Under the pieces are notes generated by a model. That model made no database searches. It was not told where the DNA came from and was given only the letters and a program-made list of their open reading frames with translations. A stretch of DNA of 11,614 nucleotides from Funneliformis mosseae (lineage: Eukaryota > Glomeromycota > Glomeromycetes > Glomerales > Glomeraceae): contig CAJVPP010003448.1 of the NCBI GenBank assembly GCA_910592005.1, positions 1-11,614 on the forward strand, in the 5' to 3' direction. A program made the translations under genes and the position numbers. Below are positions 1-7,987 of this stretch, piece after piece (position 1 is the stretch's first letter; each line of letters starts with the position of its first letter).

Positions 1-67
1 AACATATATAATAATGATTTAAACAAACAATAAAATTCGATAAATAAACTTTGTTATGAAGATTTAC

Positions 68-447
68 TTTGTTTAGAAGTTATCCCACAAAAGCTGATAA
101 TATTATCATGAAAATCAACTTCACGTTGAAGTTCAAGCTAAATTATAAATTTTAACTTGTTATATAAATGATTTTATAATAAACATACATATGAAATATA
201 TTTTATGTATTGTAATTACCTCACGAACAAGTTCTTTAACAGTGGTGTTGTTAAAGTTACGAAACGATTTTAACGCGAGATGTTGCTGTGAACCTTTCCA
301 ATTTGCACGATAGACTTTTCCTAAGCTGCCGATGCCAATCTCTTGAACATCACTAAAATTTTCGAATTCATAGTACTTAATATGTTTTCGTGAGATTGCT
401 TCTTCAATCCAATTAACCCATTCATTCGAATTGTTAGCAGCTTGCAT
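68..447 (-). CDS. Protein kinase, N-terminal part (3' end lies beyond the left edge)
   Basis: Exon 1 is 447-220 (76 codons, ATG at 447). Intron 1 is 219-138 (82 nt, GTAATT...TAG). Exon 2 runs from 137 to about 68. The joined protein begins MQAANNSNEW, then carries a glycine-rich ATP loop (GIGSLGKV, residues ~38-45) and the kinase lysine in ALKSF (~58-62). Exon 2 adds LELQREVDFHDNII, the alphaC-glutamate and beta4 region of the N-lobe. The splice joins in phase 0 and restores family-like sequence, which supports this intron. After ...GITSKQ a GTAAAT at 67-62 is a plausible donor for a second intron, so the catalytic loop and DFG would lie outside the window. Without that intron the frame stops with TAA at 56-54, giving a 103-residue fragment with no C-lobe. 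The EWVNWIEEAI opening resembles the expanded kinase family of Rhizophagus; this is recognition from memory. Kinase identity is firm. Whether the gene is intact cannot be decided here. Confidence 0.85.
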
Positions 448-494
448 TTTGATTATTCAATTTTTGTAATAAATTAAAATTCTTGGAGGAAAGC

Positions 495-513
495 AAAAAA
501 AAAAAAAAAAAAA
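495..513. repeat. Poly-A tract (19 A)
   Basis: An uninterrupted run of 19 A lies about 50 bp upstream of the kinase ATG, so it reads as poly-T in the direction of that gene. It could be a nucleosome-excluding promoter tract, a retroposition scar or simple slippage. The sequence does not separate these. Confidence 0.8.
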
Positions 514-702
514 TGCATGCGGTAACATCATGTAACGTTAATCATGATCGGCAGCCACACCAATAACTTTTTAAAAACTATTTTTGAAAAAAATTAAAAA
601 ACAGGTAATTAACTTAGAAAATAGCAATATATTTTTCAGGCGAATCTATAATTTAGCATTTAATTATAAAATTCCCTATCTATTTGCAATTTATTTAATT
701 AA

Positions 703-864
703 TATGGGACCTTTGCAATAGAAAAGGGGGAAACGGCTGGAAAAAATAAAAATTGAGTTAATGCTAAATCTGAACATATTTTGACTTAAAAATCATATTT
801 GGCATATAAAAGTAAAATTGATTTTTTCCGGCAGTTTCCTCTCTTCTATTGCAAAGGTCCCATA
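703..864. mobile_element. Foldback MITE-like element with TA flanks
   Basis: The 20 bases at 702-721 are the exact reverse complement of 846-865 (outer ends TATGGGACC / GGTCCCATA). Complementarity continues inward with few mismatches through about 750 and 818, and resumes at 761-773 against 793-805 (11 of 13). The whole element therefore folds into one imperfect hairpin with a loop of about 19 nt. If the ends are TGGGACC...GGTCCCA (705-862), TA lies directly outside both ends, matching the target duplication of Tc1/mariner-type elements. It has no coding capacity, so it would be a non-autonomous MITE. The superfamily is inferred from the TA flanks only. Confidence 0.75.
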
Positions 865-2240
865 TGTTCTCATGCCTCACTAAATTGTTGAATCTACTAA
901 AATATTTAGAATGAAGGTTGATTCTTGTTTAATAAAATTTCTACAATAAAAAAAAAGTGATATCAGACTTATTTATTCGCTATGTTAGCTAGCATCGTTT
1001 AAAGTATTCTCAATTTTCTAAATTTATTTTTAATCTTTTTTTTCATGTCACCTTTTAATTAATTTCACTTACAGCTGATGATCCTTCAAATTTTTTTTTT
1101 ACTGCACCATATAGTAAATTATTTATTCGAGATTCACAAATTTATTTTATTAAAAGAAAAAAGTAAGTGACAGTATGGTGAGTATTCGATTTTAGTATGT
1201 GTAATAATTAATACTGAAGCATACTAAATTCAAAAATATTTAATAAATATTAATTGAGGTATTATATAACATTGCATTGTTATTATTATTACTGTTCCTT
1301 TTTTTAAAGATTATACACGAGGTGAAAACAAACCTAATCAATTAATCAATTTCGAATGCAAACGGTTCAAACCGAAGAAAATGAAGAAAAGAAATTAAAA
1401 ATACAAAATGAAAACTAAACGAAATGCATACATACCGCGCTTAATTCCAAAGCTAAAAAATAACTAAAATAGCCAACAGTAATTGCCGCAATTCGCCTAA
1501 ATAAAAGTATATAATAAAATTAAATGAAAGGTAAAATTAAAATAAATCTTTATTATGCAACCTGAAATGATCCCTAAAAAATCGTTTAAATAAAAACGAA
1601 AAAAACAGAATTAAAAAATAAAATCATTTTAACAACAATTTAGACAGACCCTCTCCATCACGAGTCTGAAAAAAAAAAATCAATACGAAAAAAGGAAAGG
1701 AAGAAAAAATGAAATCATCCCCGATAAGTTAGGATCGCGAATTATTATATATAAAAATAAATTGTCAGCTCAATGCGATCGTTTTCATTTCTATTTGGTA
1801 AGAATATTGTTGGATTAATAAGAATGCCATGCACAACCCTATTTTTATTAAAGGAAAAACTGCAAAAGCTTCACTGATGGCAAAATCTATTAAATTCTCT
1901 AATATTAAAATATATTTTTAAGAATTCCCTTTTTGGTAAATAACTTTAATTAGCATTTTTAGCATTTATAATTTGAAGAAAGAATTTTCAGCACCTATTA
2001 AGCATAGCATTTGGTTTGGAGGCCGGGTATACATTAAAACCGCTGTGAACGCTTTTCCCGTAAATAATAGTATATAAATTATTTGTGAAATAAATATTCT
2101 GCTATCAAATAATTACAGTATTTTCATTAAAGCACGAATTTGCCATTTGTAAATAATTTGTCGATGGTATACATATCAAAAATCTTTAAAACGAATTTAT
2201 ATATTTACTAATATATAAATTTATATTCATTAACCGACTG

Positions 2241-2327
2241 TTGTATTCATTTCTCTAGTTTATGTATTTATAAACAATTTTAAATGTAAACAGAAGGTTT
2301 TATTGAATAAAAATGAAGTAATATTGA
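2241..2327 (+). repeat. Dispersed repeat, copy 1
   Basis: This stretch aligns with 3994-4095 from TTGTATTCA through TGAAGTAAT-TGAC with scattered substitutions and a few indels, one of about 10 bases. Weaker similarity may continue downstream, where 2355-2420 resembles 4335-4415 (AAGG...TATGCAA.TATAA...GAG.GTG). Copy 2 follows the end of a coding relic, so this may be the 3' tail of an old transposable element left without its coding part. Confidence 0.65.
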
Positions 2328-3383
2328 CGCTAAATTCATTGAAGATAAGTGAAAGTTTTTAAGGTTCATATATGCAATTATAACGAGGTCGAGTGTGGTA
2401 TATTGAGCTGTTTTAGGATTCCAGCTCATAAATATAAAAAAAAATAATTAAAAAAGACTTATATCCTACAAACCTGTCAAATTGATCCACAAAGGACTAA
2501 CTGCAAATATCGGAAAAATTAAAAGAATTTTTTTTGTTTAATTGAATTGGATTACATTGACTTTCACAATTTCCTACTACGCAAATTTAGAAATGAATAA
2601 CCTGCTTTAAATTTCATTTCCATTATTGCAACTAAAAATGACACCTACTTTTAGTGGGCCGAATTATAAAATATAAAACAGACATAATTTTAAGTGATGC
2701 TAACACTTTTACTCCACTTTCTATACAGTCAAATATGAATGAATTGAATTTGATAAATATGGCGACAATATAGTTAGAAAACAAAATCTAAGATTTCGTG
2801 TATATGTATCCATACTTGATAATTTGCCTTCTATAGTCAATAGAATAACCAGAAAAAAGAGTTAAGTTTGTCCGATTAAGTAAGTTTGTTATTAAATCAT
2901 GTTGCAGTTCATTCTTTTTACTATTTCTCATAAAGATTTTAATAAAGAAAGACCCGTTGGAGTTGCAGATTGATTAAATAAATCAAATAAATTTTCATTA
3001 GGACTTCTAAAAAAACGTAAAATAATAATAAAAATATAATTTATAAGAGAGAAAGCGAAAGTGTCTACAGCGTGATAGACGGCTTTCAAATAAACATTTC
3101 TAATTATTTAAATCAAGGAGCTTGCCAATCAACATTAATGAAAATGGAATTAATACAATTAAACATCAAAGTCGAAATTACAACAATTTGTATAAGAAGA
3201 ATTTGAAAATGTTGTAAAAAGACATAAGTTTTCTTCTTCCTCCTCTAGAGGTGGTAGTGTTGGTCTACTATCGTCTTAGCCTGTCATATTGTCTATTGAC
3301 ATATAATTGGATTTATTATCAAGGTATATTGAGCTGAACTGACTTTTCACTAGGTGTTAACAATTGTTATATTTTGGGAGATT

Positions 3384-3404
3384 AAATCACTCTTAAGGTG
3401 ATTT
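3384..3404. repeat. Small perfect inverted repeat
   Basis: AAATCAC at 3384-3390 and GTGATTT at 3398-3404 are perfectly complementary around a 7-nt spacer that is nearly self-complementary itself (TCTTAAG). No adjacent gene gives it a clear role. It could be a chance palindrome. Confidence 0.5.
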
Positions 3405-3746
3405 TGTCAGAACCTGTACAAGAATTGAGGGCCTATATAAGTTTGGAACTATATTAAATCCTTTAACATAGAACCGTAATTGTTTGATAGTGCTAAATTA
3501 AATAAGGCTTTTTCGTTAATTATTTAATGAAAAGCATCGTAATTCCAGCAAATATTATTGCTAATTTTGTTAACCTGGAATTGAAGCGAAACTATATTAA
3601 CCTGCAAGGATTTAAATCTAACTAATGCCCGTCCTAAAATAACAATTTTGCGAATTTTAATAAAATTCAACGGTTTTAACAGGATATTATATCACAATCG
3701 TAGAATATAAGAATAGATTTTTCTTTTTTTTGCTTTTTATTTTAAA

Positions 3747-3764
3747 TTGGAACAAAAGTTCCAA
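3747..3764. repeat. Short hairpin, 7-bp stem and 4-nt loop
   Basis: TTGGAAC (3747-3753), loop AAAA, GTTCCAA (3758-3764) form a perfect stem just before the coding relic at 3789. It could be a remnant of a regulatory or terminal structure of the same old element, or chance. Confidence 0.5.
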
Positions 3765-3788
3765 AATAATACGTTATTTATCGAATAA

Positions 3789-3937
3789 GAAGCACAGGAA
3801 CTTGTTGAAAAATTAGAATTACCAGTGATGATTTTTCAAATGAAAGTTTAATGGACGAAGAAGAAGATAGGAATTTTGCCATGAGTTTAAATGAAGAAAA
3901 TACTAATTGGGAGATAAATGATTTAGATGAAGAATAA
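3789..3937 (+). pseudogene. Relic of the C-terminal end of an unrecognised acidic protein
   Basis: From 3789 one frame reads EAQELVEKLELP. A different frame then continues from about 3824 as SDDFSNESLMDEEEDRNFAM and onward to LDEE and TAA at 3935-3937. The hand-over at about 3824 looks like a single frameshift inside a once continuous, acidic C-terminus. A TGA at 3806-3808 and a TAA at 3786-3788 block either frame from extending upstream. An internal ATG at 3851 would give only 28 residues. The repeat shared with 2241-2327 begins about 55 bp downstream, which suggests a transposable-element gene end plus its 3' tail. The family was not recognised, and the coding nature is inferred from amino-acid composition. 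Confidence 0.4.
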
Positions 3938-3993
3938 ATTTAATTCAATTTTAATATGTAAATTTTATGATTTTTTTATCTTTTTTAATATTG

Positions 3994-4095
3994 TTGTATT
4001 CAGTTCTTTCGTTTATATGTTTATAATCAATTTTGTAATGTAAGCAGAAGGTTTTTATTAAATAATTATTGAGTAAAAATGAAGTAATTGTGGAC
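3994..4095 (+). repeat. Dispersed repeat, copy 2
   Basis: It aligns with 2241-2327: TTGTATTCA.TTCT.T.GTTTAT, then CAATTTT, AATGTAA.CAGAAGGTTT and AAAAATGAAGTAAT are shared. It carries an insertion of about 10 bases before AAAAATGAAG. It sits directly after the stop of the coding relic, in the position of a 3' untranslated or element-terminal region. Confidence 0.65.
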
Positions 4096-5578
4096 AAGTA
4101 TTTATTTAATAATATCAAGTTAATCAGTAATGCCTTAAATTCAACGCTCTACACTTTCGATATGTCAATATATCAAACTAAGTAAATGCATTCAATAAAG
4201 CTTCTAATTAATTAAAACTGCGTAATTACGAACAATTACAAAATATTGAAAAATAAAATAATATAAACGCAGCTATAAATACGAAATCTAAAAAGTTAAA
4301 TACGGCGAAAGCGAAAATGTCGCGAAGGTGTTAAAGAAAGGATTTCGAGGTATATGTATGCAAAATATAATTAAGGTGAGCGTGGGATGTTTAGTTGCTT
4401 AAGGATTTCCGACTCGTATTATAAAAAAAAAAATTAGGCCATCCCGACGCCTTGACAGCCTGAACCATAAATTTTATTAACGTGTAATTGATTAGCCTAT
4501 ATGGAGACACGATAAAGGTTTGAAAGGGGTAAAGATAGAATTTTTTTTTATTACAAGTTTTCGGAATTCTCTTCTCAAAGGTTCGTCAACCATACTCTCC
4601 TCAACCAAGACGGACTTTGGATTTATACAAAGAGTCCTTAAACTTTTGCTTCACTATATAAGATAATAAGATAATAAATATAATGATTAATACGAAAATA
4701 ACAAATAAAATAAAAATTAATAATTAAATAAATATATCAATCTAATAACTATGTATGATAAAACAAATATAAGAACGAAATATAATTTAATACATATTTA
4801 ATTACATAAATAGGTATAATAATTATTTTTGATATTTTTGACTTTTTTGATACGATATTTCTCATCTGAAATTGCGCCATTGCAACGTAGAAATGTAAAT
4901 ATTAAGTTTCAAAAACCAGGAATGACGATCATTTAATATAATATAAAAATTTGTGGTAAAGAACTTCATTTTCGTAAAATTGCAAATACACTGAGAAAAT
5001 TTGAAAATCGAGTCATTTAAGAATTTCAATTACAAAAAAAAAGGTAAATACAAATTAAATAAATTTTTGTTAACCAGGAGTTCTTCACTATTTACCATTG
5101 ATATATTTTATTTAATAACTTTTAAGAAATCGATAATGGAATCACCCTCAATAATTGGCTAATAATAGTATGATGCTCATGCAGCTTCTCCTCATTTTTA
5201 ATTATCAAAGGAATAAAACTAATATAAAGAATAAAAAAAACTTATCAATTATAAATTTTAGCCAATCAACGCCTCTTTGAAAAAAGGGTGGTGTTGGCTT
5301 AAACAATTAACTTTTAATTCAATCCGTCGAATTAAATGCAAGACAATATCACAATCACGCCTATATAGACACGGCAAAAGGCAATAGTAAATGAATTTAA
5401 AGATTCCTTTATTGAACTCTTGGTTTACCCTAAAACCCTATCTCGAGTTACTTTGCAACTCAAGGGAAAATACAAGATATTTATATAAAATAAAATACTA
5501 TAAAATATACGATAACAGCATAATATAAAAGATAAAATAAATAAATAAGTTGAATATAACTACTCTACTAACTACAAT

Positions 5579-5830
5579 TTAATTAACAAGTATAACGACT
5601 AATCTATCTAATATATTAAATAGATCAACGATGACCACTTTAGCAACCACTTCGTCAACTTTGTTAATCATTTTGATCACATGACTAATTAAGACGCAGT
5701 CAAAGATTATGGCTTCAGTGGTTAAATTTTGTTCACTTGACCGCAATGTACTCTGATCCATTGAATGACTAATCAAATAAAATTTCATAGTTTTGACATG
5801 ACATTGTACAATCGAATTAAAAACACGCAT
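5579..5830 (-). CDS. Hypothetical 83-codon open frame, function unknown
   Basis: An ATG at 5830 opens 83 codons ending ...DRLVVILVN, divergently arranged 84 bp from the F-box pseudogene start. The protein is rich in V, I and hydrophobic residues in its C-terminal half (VDEVVAKVVIVDLFNILDRL, residues ~59-78) but has no signal peptide, clear membrane helix or family motif that I recognise. The length is unusual, but not impossible, for chance in DNA this AT-rich: by a rough estimate about one such frame per several kb in six frames. It could be a relic exon of a larger gene. Confidence 0.2.
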   Translation of the reverse strand: MRVFNSIVQCHVKTMKFYLISHSMDQSTLRSSEQNLTTEAIIFDCVLISHVIKMINKVDEVVAKVVIVDLFNILDRLVVILVN

Positions 5831-5914
5831 TTGGTTATAATCTGTTTACCAAAATAATCTAAAATATCCACCGATCACAAAGTAAATTTGAAATATTTTT
5901 ATTAAGCAGACAAA

Positions 5915-7293
5915 ATGCTTCAACTTCTTGATTGTGTGTGCAAAACACTTGAACATTTGAAAGATCAAGATTTATATTCTTGTTTATTAGTTAATCATCT
6001 TTGGTGTTCGAATTTTATAAACACATCCAAAATTATGAAACGTTACTTGGTTGCCTTCCTGATGAATCCAAAAAAATATTGTACGAGAATGGAATCAACA
6101 TTTCAACACCACATCCATTATATAATTACAGTACATTGAATTTGTCAAGAGTATTTCAATTTATGATATGCTTGCCGAAGTTGAAAATATCACTAAAAAT
6201 CAAGGCATCACTCCGCAAATGTTACGAATACGGTGGTACAGGAACTCTTTAATATGATTATGAAACAAGCGTCCTTAAAAGAACTTAATTATTACGTTTT
6301 AAGTGACATTCCAAAGATCAAATTCTCCCCTGATGCAATCGATTGTTTTAAAAATCTTTCGAACCTTTGCTTTCGTTCAGATATTGATTTCGAATTCTTA
6401 TATCAGCTTTCTCAAATATGTCATAATATACAATCTGTCTACTTGGATCTTCATGTTATTTCAAAAGGATTGACGGATTTTATTTCCGTACTACTCCTTT
6501 GAAAGAATTAATCCCCTCAATAAAGATTCATTCAACCACTTTAACCAAGTTACACATCTATTCATTCTGTAATGCAATCTGTCCAACCGAATCATTATCA
6601 TTACTTTCAAATTTCATAAATTTGCAAGAACTTACATTGGAACCTAATTATGATATTTCTGTATTTTTTAACACAACTACTTTTTCTCAACTGAAAATTC
6701 TAAGAGTTTTAAAACATCATAAACAAGGTCGAGTTAATGTATTTTTACAAAGGAATGGGGAGAATTTAAAACGTTTACATATTGAATTTCATGATAATTC
6801 ATTGAATTTGGTTATACCAAATTTTTGCCCTAATCTTTAATCATTATATACGATAATCTTGAAACAAGAAGCGGAAACGTTGAAAAATATTTTGAGGGGT
6901 TGTAAACGTTTAGAAAGGATTCAACTTTGTAATGGCTTTTTTTATTTGAGAGCAAATGATATATTTGATATTCTCGCAAAATATTCCCCAATAAATTTCA
7001 TAAGCTAAGATTAAAAGATGTAAAATCAGACATATCTCCTGACAATTTAGAGTACTTTTTAAAGAGTTGGAAGGATCGTATGCCACATAAAAAAATTTTT
7101 TTAACCATCAGGTCCGTTTAAAAATGTTTCTAGTGAAAAAAATTTGAGTGCGCTACAGAAATATTTTGATTTAGGCATTGTTGAAAATTTTCGAGATGAT
7201 GAGATGTTTGATGATTTTGAAGGCCGTGATGTAACATTTCATTATAGGTTACGACGTAGTATTCATTCTATTAGTGATTATCATTTGATGTAG
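5915..7293 (+). pseudogene. F-box / leucine-rich-repeat-type gene, decayed by several frameshifts
   Basis: Intact relatives are about 450-500 residues with an N-terminal F-box that binds Skp1 and a leucine-rich region for substrates. Here 5915 opens MLQLLDCVCKTLEHLKDQDL then YSCLLVNHLWC, an F-box (residues ~3-31). Family-like sequence then passes through successive frames: NYETLLGCLPDESKKILYEN (to ~6157), IYDMLAEVENITKNQ (~6159-6215), TNTVVQELFNMIMKQ...SDIDFEFLYQLSQICHNIQ (~6224-6490), and LKELIPSIKIHSTTLTKL...NLVIPNFCPNL (6499-6837). A TAA at 6838-6840 follows. SLYTIILKQEAETLKNIL...KYSP then continues in the same frame to ~6990, followed by FHKLRLKDVKSDISPDNLEY (~6996-7112) and NVSSEKNLSALQKYFDLGIV...ISDYHLM (7111-7293, TAG). 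That makes about six frameshifts, one nonsense codon, and an apparent loss of ~20 codons near 6490. The junctions lack intron signals. Total span matches an intact single-exon member. Identity is strong; exact break points are approximate. Confidence 0.85.
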
Positions 7294-7987
7294 AGAAAAT
7301 TTTTCCAACACGACAGATAATCTATAAAGATTCACATACCTTGACATCACACCATTATTAAAGAATCTCAACGAGCTATTACACTTGAATCATATACACC
7401 ACGTATCCTCAGAGGACGATGAAATTAGAGAAGTGAATTGAAACTATTTCCGTATTCTTTATGAACAAATTCATAAATAGCCTGATTCTTAGAAATATCT
7501 TAATCAATAGTAGATTTTTAAAAGGGTCTAATCATAATATCAATAAGAGATTTTAATAAATAGAAAGTATTAAATTTGTTGATAAAGTTTCAAAGAACCG
7601 TAAATATTTATGTTGGAACCTATAGTTGCACTAATAAAATTATGGTAGTGTATAAAATCGGGAATTGGGTTGATGTTAATAAATTATAAATACATTATGT
7701 ATTACTTTATTTTATTATATTAATGAAGTAATAAAGATAAAACGTCTTTTTTTGTATTGAATAAATTTTGAAATACAGTAGTATATGACAAAATTACATG
7801 ATTTTCAAAATAGATGATAATTCCTGCCAGAATTAAAAACATTATGCATAATTTAATCAGCTCTTAATAGATCTTTCCCGGTTAGGTATAGTTACGTTTA
7901 CTGATCACCATAAAATTGACTAGAAAAAAAATTTATTTTCTGTTTTCAGAACAATTCTTTTCTTTCCTCCGAATAAATTTTTGCAAA
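7294..7987. other. Spacer between the two pseudogenes
   Basis: AT-rich DNA with no open frame that extends the F-box remnant or introduces another gene. Several AATAAA-like strings occur but none can be assigned as a polyadenylation signal. Promoter elements of the downstream gene cannot be identified by eye. Confidence 0.55.

Larger units (their letters stand above)
448..5578. other. Long AT-rich spacer with repeats, no convincing gene
   Basis: Both strands were read for gene content and only short open frames were found. It holds the foldback element (703-864), the repeat pair (2241-2327, 3994-4095), a coding relic (3789-3937) and small hairpins, all listed separately. Minus-strand open frames of about 48-52 codons occur at 2112-1966, 1917-1765 and 4650-4492. 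At this base composition such lengths are expected several times by chance, so they are not called as genes. No tRNA, rRNA or CRISPR-like array was seen. Confidence 0.6.

Noticed and set aside
1561..1575. GGGATCATTTC on the minus strand, reminiscent of U3 snoRNA box A
   Set aside because: The following bases do not match the U3 5' domain and no properly placed box B, C or D region was found around it.
3242..3251. Perfect palindrome CCTCTAGAGG
   Set aside because: Ten bases only, no partner site and no adjacent gene; likely chance.
5915..6139. 74-codon plus-strand frame as an independent small gene
   Set aside because: Its first ~35 residues are an F-box start and the rest is frameshifted; the expected family sequence continues in the adjacent frame.
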